From Acorus gramineus (Eukaryota; Streptophyta; Magnoliopsida; Acorales; Acoraceae), in assembly GCA_030737835.1 (NCBI GenBank), contig CM060849.1, positions 682,001-746,000 of the forward strand: DNA of 64,000 bases, written 5' to 3'. The notes under the pieces were generated by a model. That model saw nothing but the letters and a program-made list of their open reading frames with translations. It had not been told where the DNA came from and ran no database searches. Below, in pieces: positions 48,357 to 58,936 of the stretch. The position numbers were made by a program, and so were the translations under genes. Position 1 is the first letter of the stretch. Every line of letters begins with the position of its first letter.

Positions 48357-48741
48357 CTAATGTTGCAATGTAATTGCCCACTCAATTTGGGCGTAAAGAC
48401 GGTGTCGCATGTTATCAAAACCCATTCATATCAGGTGGAAAAGACGTCGCATGTTGTGTGTTGGAAACTTAGTTTTGACCAAGCATTGTTTGGAGTAATA
48501 TCATTTTGAGTTTCACATATTATTGATAGTGGAAACACATGTTATTGTATTCCTCTTATTGAAAAGATGAACGTAGTATATTCACATTTCAAAATCGTTT
48601 TCAAGTGAATGAGAAAATTGAACCCAAAATAATTCTAAAAACATGGTGAAATTGGTTGTGGTTGAAAGGAAAAAGTTTTAGTTTTACATTGGTGGAAACG
48701 TTTTTATGTGTATTAGTGTGTATATATATGAGGGGTAGGAC
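48357..48741. other. Intergenic, nothing recognised
   Basis: AT-rich DNA between the plastid fragment and the MULE. No feature is seen beyond a short TATATATATG run at 48721-48730. Confidence 0.3.
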
Positions 48742-48750
48742 TTGTAGAAG

Positions 48751-49634
48751 GGCGCGTCTATCTCCACCAAGCGTTTTTTTTACCCCACCAATCAAAAAAC
48801 AAAAAAAAAACAAAAAACGGTGTTCTACTGTTCCCACCAATCCAGGTCGACTGAACTTGGTCGCCATTTCAGGTTTTGGGCGACCGGACTTGGTCGCCAT
48901 TTCAGGTTTTGGGCGACCGTAATTGGTCGCAATTTCAGGCTTTGGGCGACTGTAATTGGTCGAACAGGGTTCAGAATTATATCTACCTATTTTTTGTAAA
49001 CAAATAAATTTTTTGGTTTATCCATCATATTCTACGTTTGTTCTTTTATCCAAACAACAGCTAAAGGGCTGAAAAAAATGTAAGTAGGTATACTTTCAAT
49101 TAATTCAATTTTTTATAGAAAATATCTTATTAGACAAATATATATCATTTTTAAGCTTCGTTTGAATTCGTAGTTAAGAGGATTCTTCGTTTGAAAACAA
49201 AAAAAACCTATCAGTTGATCCAAACACATTATATATTTGGCTTTTGAAAATTAGTCCGTCACTTATGTAAAAAAAAATTGTTCTTATATTCTACATTTAA
49301 GAATAATAATTGATTCTCCTTACATTACAACTCAGACTTGGAGTGGTATGAAGGATTCAAGGAAGATATACATCATGGGATTATGTTTCTAAGAAAAAAA
49401 ATTATAAACTTTATTACAAATCCTGTTCGACCAAGTTCGGTCGCCCGAAACCTGAAATGACGATCAAGTCCGGTCGCCCAAAATCTGAAATGGCGACCAA
49501 GTCCGGTCGTCCAAAACCTGAAGTGACGATCAAATCTGGTCGAACTGACCAGATCAGTGGGAAAAGATAAAACACCGATTTTTTTCTCTGATTGGTGGGG
49601 TAAGAAAAACGTTTGGTGGGGATAGCGGCGCCCC
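48751..49634. mobile_element. Non-autonomous MULE with ~220-bp terminal inverted repeats
   Basis: The left end GGCGCGTCTATCTCCACCAA and the right end, read in reverse, GGGCGCCGCTATCCCCACCA are inverted partners, and the arms continue to about 48985 and from about 49425. Both arms contain 3-4 subrepeats of a ~36-bp unit with TGGTCGCCATTTCAGGTTTT. TTGTAGAAG flanks both ends (48742-48750 and 49635-49643), a 9-bp duplication typical of Mutator-like elements. The AT-rich interior has no transposase gene. Confidence 0.88.
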
Positions 49635-49635
49635 T

Positions 49636-50118
49636 TGTAGAAGCCCAAATCTATCACACCTTAGTATCCATTTAAAATGCAATACCATCTTGGCCTATGA
49701 CATTGGGCCATAAACACAACACTATCTCAGGTTGGGCCATGTATGCTCACACTTCCATGGAAATAAGCACACCCCCTTCTACTATAAATAGGAGGGTATT
49801 CCCTTCATCAGGAGTGAGATTTTTTTCTTCTTCCCAAAAAAGAGAACCCTAAACCCAAGCTTGAAATCCCATTTTAATGGAGATTGGGCTTCATCGTCGA
49901 AGGTTCTCACCAAAAAGGAACTTCGTGTGGCTTTATCACTCAAAAAGGGTACGTAGGCAGCCTGATTCACATCAGGTTCAGTCCAGACAAACATCCATCA
50001 AATCGATCCACCCTCGTCGTCTCTTCCACCATCGTCGTCTCTTCGTGGATCTACCCAAACCTAGCTCGTACCGTCCTCGAATCTGGCCCATTCAAGGATC
50101 ACATTTTCACCTCCCACA
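49636..50118 (+). repeat. Probable LTR, Tat/Athila-type, with TATA box
   Basis: It begins at TGTAGAAGCCC, overlapping the MULE duplication, and ends CTCCCACA directly before a primer-site-like sequence. A strong TATA box, CTATAAATAGG, is at 49792-49802. The left border is uncertain because the MULE landed exactly there. No matching partner LTR is seen in the window. Confidence 0.65.
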
Positions 50119-50120
50119 AA

Positions 50121-50137
50121 TGGTGCCGTCTGTGGGA
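50121..50137 (+). promoter_or_regulatory. Primer-site-like sequence after the LTR
   Basis: TGGTGCCGTCTGTGGGA is close to the TTGGCGCCGTCTGTGGGA sequence found just after the 5' LTR of many plant Tat-lineage gypsy elements. It supports calling 49636-50118 a 5' LTR. Confidence 0.65.
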
Positions 50138-50394
50138 TATGGGACAAAAAGCCGTTTCCCTAAACAAGATTTGGAAGAGATGAGGAGGGAAGAAGCATAT
50201 TAATTGGGTTTCAAAGATGAGGTGATGCTGGGGGCAAGACCCCCTTCCATCTCAAGTCTCAGATGAGACATCCCAATGAAGAAGGGAAAATCTTGAGGAA
50301 GACCACCACATCAGATCAACCTCTACCTCCTCTTGTAGTTGAAGAAGAAGCGCTGGAGAGAAGATGTCACGTGGAGCCAACTAGCCAAGGAAGC
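50138..50394 (+). other. Internal leader or gag-like remnant of the Tat-type element
   Basis: A purine-rich open stretch (MRHPNEEGKILRKTTTSDQP from 50263) leads into the tandem arrays. No domain is recognised. The open frame continues into the repeats, so it is weak evidence for a gene. Confidence 0.35.
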
Positions 50395-51110
50395 CATCTT
50401 TTCAGGTATTCCCTGCAAGTCACCTTTTCTGGTTTTCCTTGCAGGCAACCTTTTCTGGTCTTCCCTGCAGACCAGATCTTCCTTGTAGAGCACCTTTTCT
50501 GGTCTTCCCAGCCGATCAGATCTTCCCCGCAGGACACATTTTCTAGTCTTCCCTGCTGGGAACCTTTTCTGGTCTTCCCTCCCAACCAGGTCTTCCCTGT
50601 AGGGCACTTTTTCTGGTCTTCCCTGCAGGGCACCTTTTTCTGGTCTTCCCTGAAACTAGGTCTTCCATACAGGCCACCCCTTCAGGTCTTCTCTTCAGTC
50701 CACCTCTTCAGGTCTTCTCAATGGGCCATCTCTTTAGGTCATCTCTTCAGGCCAATTTCTTCAGGCCAATTTCTTCAGATCATCCCAATGGGCCATCACT
50801 TTAGGTCATCTCTTCAGGCCATTTCTTCAGGTCTTCCCAATGGACCATCTCTTTAGGTCATCTCTTCAGGCCATTTCTTCAGGTCTTCCCAATGGACCAT
50901 CACTTTAGGTCATCTCTTCAGGCCATTTCTTCAGATCTTCTCAACGGGCCACCTCGTCAGGTCTTCTCTTCAGGCCATCCCTTCAGGTCTTCTCAACGGG
51001 CCACCCCTTCAGGTCTACTCAATGGGCCACCCTTTCAGGTCTTCTCGACGGGCCACCCCTTCAGGTCTTCTCAACGGGCCACCCCTTCAGGTCTTCTCAA
51101 CGAACGGGAC
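50395..51110. repeat. Tandem array of ~26-30-bp CAGGTCTTC units
   Basis: The early part has units such as GGTCTTCCCTGCAGGGCACC (about 28-35 bp). From about 50940 the unit becomes a regular 26 bp around GGTCTTCTCAACGGGCCACC. Related units reappear at 51840-52029 and 53645-53969. Open frames through it are by-products of the repeat. Confidence 0.88.
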
Positions 51111-51116
51111 ATCTTA

Positions 51117-51556
51117 AGCCACACCCATCTGTTATGGACTCGAGGTTGCGCATACAAATTAGTCGTACTCGTCCATCTCGGAATAAGAGGTGACGCACCC
51201 CTTAAGCCGCACCCATCTATGATGGACCTGAGGTAGCGTATACAAATAAGTTGTACTCGTCCATCTCGGAATAAGAGATGACGCACCCCTGAAGCCGCAC
51301 CCATCTTTTATGGACTCGAGGTCCTTCATACAAATAACTCGTACTCGTCCATCTCGGAATAAGAGGTGATGCACCCCTTAAGCCGCACCCATCTGTTATG
51401 GACCCGAGGTCGCGCATACAAATAAATCGTACTCGTCCATCTCGGAATAAGAGATGACACACCCTTTAAGCCGCACCCATCTGTTATGGACTCGAGATCG
51501 CGCATACAAATAAGTCGTACTCGTCCATCGTGGAATAAGAGGTGACGCACACCTAA
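51117..51556. repeat. Five tandem 88-bp repeats
   Basis: Units start at 51117, 51205, 51293, 51381 and 51469, exactly 88 bp apart. Each contains GCCGCACCCATCTGTTATGG and GTACTCGTCCATCTCGGAAT. Because 88 is not a multiple of 3, the overlapping open frames on the reverse strand cannot represent one repeated protein. A partial diverged unit is at about 51785-51835, after a related non-tandem stretch. Confidence 0.93.
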
Positions 51557-52029
51557 CCGCAACGGCAACCAAGACGCACTCCAATGGGATAGGGCACAAA
51601 CGAGGTCGCGAGGAGTTAAAACTCCGCATGCTAAGTGAATTGTACCTTGTCACCGATTAGGTCAAGAGTTGCGAGGAGCTATACTCTATTCACTTACCGG
51701 GTAGCACTCGAGTCACCCCGGACTAAGGGTCGCGCACTAGCCGCAATGGCACAATTAAGACGCTCTCCAATGTGACGTGGCACGGATGAGGTCGCGCATA
51801 CAAATAAGTCATACTCGTCCATATCGGATTGGGGGCAGACCAGGTTTTCCATTCTAGTTTTCCTAGAAGATCAGGTCTTCCATGGCAGGTCACCTTTTCA
51901 GGTCTACCTTGCCGATGACCTTTTCAAGTCTACCCTACAGGTCACCTATTAAGGTCTCCCATGGCATCAGGTTTTCCATGGCAAGTCACTTTTTTAGGTC
52001 TACCCTGCCGATGACCTTTTCAGGCCTAC
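51557..52029. repeat. Diverged continuation of the arrays
   Basis: 51557-51835 repeats parts of the 88-bp unit (GAGGTCGCG, CATACAAATAAGTCATACTC) in broken order. 51840-52029 returns to the CAGGTCTTCCATGGCAGGTC type of short unit and is then cut by an inserted LTR. Confidence 0.75.
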
Positions 52030-53640
52030 TGATAAGCGTATTATTTGCACATTTAATCCCCTTAATTTAGTTTTCTATTTCCTAATTTTATGGGTAATAA
52101 TGACTAATATTTAGAATTTATTTGTTATTGCAGGTAATTGAGATAAATGATGATTATCAATGCAAAATATTCTATAAAGCATTTAAAGAAATGATGGAGA
52201 ATCAAGAGGATTCTTGAAGATCTAAAATTATGCTAGATAAAGATTTGGTGAAGAGAGAATCAAAAATCAAAATTTAATCAAATATTCTTCAAATCAATGT
52301 AAAAACCTTCCCACTATTTTGACCATAACTTTTACCTCAAATATCGTATTTTGGCCCAAAATATGGTGTTGAAAAGATATTTTTAAGATCTACAAATCAA
52401 TTTTTCTATAATATTTTGCAATTCCACCTTATTAGGGGTCAAAAATTCATCCGAAGATTCTGCAGAAAATTAATGACGGGGGGATGAAAGATTCTACCTG
52501 CTAAAATTGTCAAATATTCATATGAGAAAGGTTGATGGCCAATCTTGACCATCCAATTAATTGTAAATCAATGGTCAAGATTCAAGGCTGGAGCCTATAA
52601 AAGGAACACATATGAAGCCAAGAAGAATCATTAAAGAAGTAGGCAAAGGAACAACCAAAGGAGAAGAAAGATTCAAGAGTTTTGCTTTGTTTTTGTTTTT
52701 CTTTTCATCTCATATCTTTGGTTGTTTGTTTATATTTAGATCTGAATTTTAATATTACTTTAGTATTTTTATTTTCTAGAATTTTTCAATAATATGATGT
52801 CTTTTATTTTTTATTTTTTATTTAGTTTGATCATGTTTTCTAGTAGCTAAATCTTCAACTAGGGTTGAAGATGAAACCATGCAATGCTAGTTTAGGATTT
52901 TATATTTAGATCTGAATTCTCCATATTGTTTGCTTCATTGAGTATCGATCTCTCCTTCAATTCTCTTTCGAAACCTTTTATGTGAATTTTTTTATTATCT
53001 TTTTAAAAAATCTCTTGTATTTGATTTGATAAAATATACTTTGATTGAGTTCTCTGGTATTTTATACTCTTCTTAATAAGTTGAACATTGAGTTGGTAGA
53101 TTTTATAAAGGGAAGGGAGATAGATTATTATATTTGGTTTTCATAAATCAAGGTTTTTAATCATAGAATCATCTTCAAGGATCTCTTGTTTAGGGTTTGA
53201 TAGGGTATGCTTGATTAACTATTTTGATATCTTATTCTCTTTCTAATGTGTGAATATTGAGATGATTGTTTTGATTTTAAAACTGATTTTATGAAATAAT
53301 TAATATGATTTTAAATATTTATTTTCCGATTGGTATTTGATTAACGTCAATATTGATTGAGTTATATGATGGAGTTTCATATTTGAATATAAACCCTAAA
53401 TTGGTATTGCATGGTGGATTCTAAAACCCTAGTTATCTTTTTATATTAATATTCGCTTTTAAAAAATAATAAAAAAATAAACCTTCATCAATCTTCCTTT
53501 CTAGTTCGATTAGTTAAATCAATTAATAATTTAATTTGAACAATTCTCTGTGGGATCGACCCGTATTTGCTAGATCTATACTTCTGTAATGATCCGTGCA
53601 CTTGCGGTAATTAATAATAACTTAAAAAATTCAATCAAGT
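52030..53640 (+). mobile_element. Probable solo LTR (~1.6 kb) inserted into the tandem array
   Basis: It starts TGATAAGCGTATTATTTGCA and ends near 53637-53645. A GTGGGATCGACCCGTATTTG block and GATCCGTGCACTTGCGG near its end are typical of the LTR end of Athila-like elements. The same short tandem units lie on both sides, showing that it is an insertion. A clean target duplication is not visible (CCTAC on the left, TTTAC on the right), so the right border is approximate. Confidence 0.7.
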
Positions 53641-53644
53641 TTTT

Positions 53645-53969
53645 TACCCTGCAAGTCACCTATTCAGGTCTCCCAGGGCAAGTCACCTATTCAGGCCTTC
53701 CATGGCAGATCACCTTTTTAGGTCTACCCTGTCGATGACCTTTTCAGGTCTACCTTGCCAATGACATTTTCAGGTTTACCATGCCGATTACCTTTTCAGG
53801 TCTTCCATGGCAGGTCACCTATTCAGATCTTCCATGGCAGGTCACCTTTTCAGGTCTACCCTGTCGATGACCTTTTCAGGTCTACCCCGCCAATTACCTT
53901 TTTAGGTCTACCTTGCAAGTCACCTATTCAGGTCTTCCATGGCAAGTCACCTTTTCAGGTTTACCCTGT
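53645..53969. repeat. Continuation of the short-unit tandem array
   Basis: About ten diverged units of the CAGGTCTTCCATGGCAGGTC / CAGGTCTACCCTGCCGATGA type, matching those at 51840-52029. The array ends where the next LTR begins. Confidence 0.85.
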
Positions 53970-54712
53970 TGAGGAGGATAATTTCCCCTACAGTTAAATT
54001 TGTAGAAGTGGGATTAAAACTTGGATTGGACTTTTTGTGGAAAAGAAATTAATTTGGTAACTTGAATATGTCTTTTTTTAGTCTCAATGACTAATTGGGT
54101 CTTTAGAGTGCTATCTCGTGACTTCTTTATAGGCTGCCTACGTACCCTTTAGGGATCAAGTCACACGTAGTTCCTTAATTACCATTGTAAATACCTTGCC
54201 ACTAAGTGTTTAGTGGGTTTTTTTTCAGGGAAACGTTCCCCACGTTTACGCTCCACGTCGGACCCTTGATTACCCATGTTTCGTAGGTAGTGGGCCTTAA
54301 TTGCCAACTTAGCAGTTACAGGCATTGGTGGTTTTCTGACCATATCTCCAATCTGCTCTTGGCCTACTCGTTTATCTGTTATGTCTTTCGAGTGCATTTG
54401 CAAGATGGAAGATCGCCCGACCAAACCTCTTGTCTGATCGTGTCTTCCCTGCTCGTACGCGAGGAGTAAGGTCGTCCAACCATACCCCTAGTCCGGTCGT
54501 GCCTTAACTACTTGAGGTGGTATTCTTCCGTGAGATGCTTTGACTGTCCGACTAGACCCTAGACATAGTCGTGCTAACGCGGTTTGGGAATGTCATTATA
54601 GCTAAGAATCCAGACTCAGATTTACGGGTTCCACGCATGGCCCATATCCGTCTTGCTATGACGCATCAGTCCTGGTCTGACACGTGTTGTGGTGCGAATT
54701 TTTACCTCCACA
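53970..54712 (+). repeat. 5' LTR (743 bp) of the TGAGGAGG family
   Basis: It starts TGAGGAGGATAATTTCCCC and ends CCTCCACA, matching the solo LTR at 34452-35201 over its full length with small differences. Retroelement-type coding sequence follows about 380 bp downstream, so it is taken as a 5' LTR. The 3' LTR is not in the window. Confidence 0.85.
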
Positions 54713-55094
54713 GATGCCCCCTCTCCTGTTCTCTTGAATTGTCAAGAGAGCAGGAGATCAGGAAAAATCATCTCGCCTCCGCCCCTTTCAGGGTTCAAAG
54801 ATTTGGTCGCCTGTCTCCTTGGGATTCTCTGATCCGTTCAGGATTTGACGGCTGATTTGTTGTGTCAGCTTTAATGGTGCATGGCCTCCCGTGGTCTTCT
54901 CATTTAGAAAACTCAAACGTCGGCGTCTGTTAGGTTTTTGTGAAACCCCTTTCCGAGGCATTGATTGTGTATCAATATCCGTAGTGAATAATTGCTGCCG
55001 TCTTATCGAAGCATCTCTTCGACGGTATTTAAGGGTTGAGAGGGAAGCGCTCCTCATCCCATCTCATTCTTTCCTTTTGATCTTTGAAAGCTCC
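54713..55094 (+). other. Leader between LTR and coding region
   Basis: About 380 bp of internal leader after the LTR. An open frame runs through it from 54891 into the protein below, but the family-like sequence starts only after 55095. Confidence 0.45.
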
Positions 55095-56193
55095 ATGGAT
55101 ATTGCCACTATCATGGAGAAAACTGCCATTACCGCAGCCCTTCACAGAGAGTTGGGCATCTCCTCAGACTTCGTGGTTGACGAGTTGGCTGAGGATGAGG
55201 TCTCCACTCTCTATCTTGATTCTGTTCTCCTCCATCCCAGCTATTTCAAGGATGGGGGTCTTTCTCTTCCTCTGCCACACTTGGTGGCAGAGTTTCTTGA
55301 CTTCTTTGGCCTCCACCCTATCCTGGTCGTTCCCAACGTGTACCGCATCTTGATGCATGTTGTCGCGCTGGAAGGAGGACTGGGGTTGAACTTGGTCTGA
55401 CCGAGATCCACTGGATCTATCAGGTCAAGGCTTCAACCTCTGGGCAGTCCCTGTCCTTCTACATCTCTCATCGGGCCAGGGCACCAGAACTGGTCCTTGG
55501 CATGTCCGGGGGTGAAATCTCCGACTGGCAAGATCGCAGGGTCCAGGTTTGGAGTCCTTGGATGCCAAATCGCTGGGATTCTTCCCGCCGCCACCTGTGC
55601 CGTCCTTGGAAGGCGATGGTGGATGCCCCAGGCCGGATGTCGAGGAGGTCAAGATGGATGACATCTCCCGGGTGATGGAGTATCTGAACCGATCATGGTG
55701 GGAGCTTCTCAGATTGGAGGATCCAAGACGTGCGCCATTCGAGGTGAGATTTCTTGCCGGTGTGGTTGAGCCTACCGATGGCCTAGGTTCGGTTCCCCAT
55801 CCTCCTGCTTCGGTTGAAGGGATGCGGCGGCGCTCTCTAAGGCTCCTCCAGTTGGGCTTTGGATCATGTTCCATTGCCCAACCGGTGGACCTTAGCTCTT
55901 CACTGTTGCCCTCTATTCGATCTCTGCCCCCTTCATCGTCTTCCTCTTCTTCTTCTTCATCGTCTGTTCCCCTTGGGAATACTATTCCTCCCACCCGTGA
56001 CGTGGATGCTGACTTCCCGCTGATGGTGCCCCCGTTGATCCCAAGTGCTGGTGTAGATGCTGCTCCTATTCTGGAGAATCGTCTTTTGGGCGTCAACCTC
56101 CCTATGGACGATCCATCCAGGAATTTGCAAGTCTCAGCTCATGCAGTCGTCCTCTCCATAGATCAACAACTACGGTTTCTTCACGAAGCTTGC
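55095..56193 (+). pseudogene. Transposase_28 ('putative gypsy type transposon') protein, broken
   Basis: The frame from ATG 55095 has VLLHPSYFKDGGLSLPLPHL, then VAEFLDFFGLHPILVVPNVY, which fits the N-terminal domain of plant Transposase_28-type proteins found in gypsy-like elements. The frame ends at a TGA (55398-55400), while matching sequence (TEIHWIYQVKAS) continues in the next frame. It changes frame again near 55549, where a Ser-rich segment (run of S near 55930-55965) follows. At 56194 a solo LTR interrupts it. The function of the family is poorly known. Two frame changes make this copy inactive. Confidence 0.65.
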
Positions 56194-58757
56194 TGTCACG
56201 CCCCAGGGCGGCCGTCCCCGATACGTGGCAAATATATACAATATCAGCAGTCTATACAGGAGATCAATAAAATACTCTAAACAACATCGAAAATGACAAC
56301 ACAGACAATAATGTAGCTGACATAATATATATACATATAGCGGAAGCTTAAACGACTGAGTCTGTAATTCAAAGACATATTACAGACACGAATACATAAT
56401 CAACTGTCCTGTGAGAGCCAATATAAACAATGACATCCAAATACAAGTGTTGTGCCCAAGCACAGATAACAATACATACAAACAAGAAGGGGATGCTGAT
56501 GGCCTCTCACTCGCAGAACCCAAAACGTGACGCTGCTCCGCTACTGCTGTGATGCCTCGGGGAGCTCCTCCTTCAGATCCGACTCAGATACAACTGGAGG
56601 AAAAGAATATGCGAGGGGTGAGCCACACGCTCAGTGAATGGCACAATCTATGCAGCACAACTCATATTAACCTTAAATAATTATAGTCCCTAAACGGGAG
56701 TAACTACACAAGCTAGTGGGTCGTAACATCGCCGACCCACCCCACCCTCACCCTCACCCTTTAAGGGGGGGGGGGGACATGGGCCTTTTCAGACTAGACT
56801 GCTCTCCTCCCTTGGTCCACCCGGTAGCCTCTCCCACACTCCATAGCCTCTACCTGGTATACTCCCACGATCAGCACTGTCCGACACATCGGAGGTACCT
56901 ACAGATGGGAGCCCTCTGTCAGGACAGCTTTCCAACGCCGGGGAGTCCCTACTCGGATCCAACGAAAGGGAGAAAACAGCCTACCCACACGGATACGATC
57001 CTCTTGGATCCGTCGACAACGATTTCTAACACTACTAATGTCACGAATTCTCAAGAATTCCTCCAGGGCGCATAACTAAGATGCGGGGAAACATATATTA
57101 TAACAACAAGGTTATAATATTCTCTAAGGCATGCTTATAACAATATGCTCTCATTTTGATTTAATTAAATTAAACTAAATGGGAAACATGCATAGATCGG
57201 GGCTTTCCAATCAAGGGACATGGTGTCTAGGCATGTATGGGCCTCTATACATGATATATGAGTGCATATCCCTAGCATACAAGGTCTAATGTGGCATGGT
57301 TACATCATATTAATCATGCATTGCATAGTTTTTCATTTATCACAAGTTAATATACAATTATGGTGCCCCAGGGGAGGGCAATGCACGCCTACGTGCATCG
57401 AACGCCTCCCTACTGGGTTGGATTGACCCACTCACCGAAACCCGGGTCATTGCGTGACCGTTCGCCAAGATCTGCAAGACATGGGCATTCAATATGGTGA
57501 GTAAACTACACAAATACATACGAAATTTACTAGAAATACCCAATACTCGGACAAGCATGCATACGGACTCGCACGCATGCGAGCACGCGCGTACGCACGC
57601 GAGTCCGAGTGCCCCGACACCCACCCGAACCCTCGGGCAGCCACACGCATGGCCCCCCGCACGCGCACGCACGAATGCGCACGCACGCATGCGCCCCAGC
57701 GCCCCTGGCGCACTGCCGCGCCCCTGCCCGCGCGCCCAGACGCGCTGCCGCGCGCGCGCGCGCACACCGCATGTCCAGCCCAGCGCGTACCCGCGCGCAC
57801 TGCGCCCCCGCGCAACACCCCGCCCGCACGTCCGCGCGTTTGCGCGCGCTAGCGCCCGTCTGCGCGCGCAGACGCGCGCGCCCGAGCCCCTTCCACCCCC
57901 TCCTCAGCCCACCCACACCCCCTACCACCTATGCAAAGCATGCATAACCACTTAAACACCCTAATCAATCATCTAAACAAGCTAAGGGAGGAGGAAGACT
58001 TACCAACAAGGAGGGAAAGGAAAAAAGAGGAAGCTCGGGTGCCCTTTGCGCACCAAACCACCACAACCGCCACCACCAAGACCACCACCACCTCAGCCAC
58101 TCTCAAGCCCTAGAAATGGCTGAAACAGGGGTGGGGGAAGCCATGAGAGGGAGATAGAGAAAAGGGAAAACAATCAAACACCACCCAAAGGTAGATCACA
58201 CCCTTACCTTTCTTTTTCCCTTCTAGGGTTTTCTTCTTCTTCTTCTTCTACTAACTCTAATGGAACAAAGAAAGAAGAGGGAGTGAGTGATGGAGTGAGT
58301 GAGAGAGATGGTGAGATGGGGAAGAAGGGGGCGCCCACAATAGGGACCACACACACACACACACACTCACACACTTAGAACAATTAGGGTTGGTGGGGAT
58401 TGACTTTGAGTCAACCCAACCACACAAAAAAATAAAACTATTTGACCAAGTCAATGGTCAAATTTGACTTGGTCAAGTCCCCCCTTGACATTCCCACTCG
58501 ATCAAAACCCGGATACGATTCGGAAGTGCCAAATTCTGAAACGTTACCGGAATTCGATGAAATTTTCGTGGGAGGCTCGAAATGGCACCAGGACACATAA
58601 TGTGCAGTTAGATTTTCAATCGGAGTTCTCGAGCTCATGCAGATAGCTAAAAGTCCAAAATTTTAGCGGTTCCGATCGAAAAATGAAAAAGTTGAAAAAC
58701 TGCCAGAAATGTCCCAAAGGTGACCAAAAGGCTAAAAGTGACACATATATTAAAGTT
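56194..58757 (-). mobile_element. LTR of the large family, copy E (~2.56 kb), right end damaged
   Basis: The + strand begins TGTCACGCCCCAGGGCGG at 56194. It runs to ACACATATATTAAAG near 58757 without the usual ATAACA end. The left flank CTTGC is not repeated to the right, so the right end has been rearranged. It has the GC-rich segment (57540-57900), an acceptor at 57472-57473, a 36-nt mini-exon (57436-57471), and donors at 57434-57435 and 58002-58003. No internal genes are present. Confidence 0.82.
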
Positions 58758-58936
58758 TCTCCCCTGGGAGGGCTGTTTAGCGGTCCCGGGTTGGAGGTAG
58801 CCTGGTAAGGGCTCGAGGCAGAAGCGGTTGGGAATATTGGATTCACGGGGGAAGGTGGGGCAAAGAAAAAGTGGCTTGGACTCGAATTTACCAAGAAGCC
58901 GGGTGTTGGTATTGTATTGGAGGTGGGGTTGGTGAT
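58758..58936. other. ~180-bp spacer between two oppositely oriented LTR copies
   Basis: Unrelated to the LTR family. On the minus strand it is open and Pro/Ser/Thr-rich (NPTSNTIPTPGFLVNSSPSH), so it may be a fragment of host or element coding sequence. It does not continue the Transposase_28 protein to the left of copy E. Confidence 0.45.

Noticed and set aside
50395-51110. Possible CRISPR-like array of regular short repeats
   Set aside because: The repeats are directly adjacent without unique spacers, in a plant retroelement; there are no cas genes.
51071-51653. Five overlapping, similar reverse-strand peptides
   Set aside because: They are the same 88-bp repeat read in shifting frames; 88 is not divisible by 3, so no single repeated protein is encoded.
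54891-55094. N-terminal extension of the Transposase_28-type protein
   Set aside because: The extension is Arg/Leu-rich without family resemblance; the ATG at 55095 is followed at once by family-like sequence.
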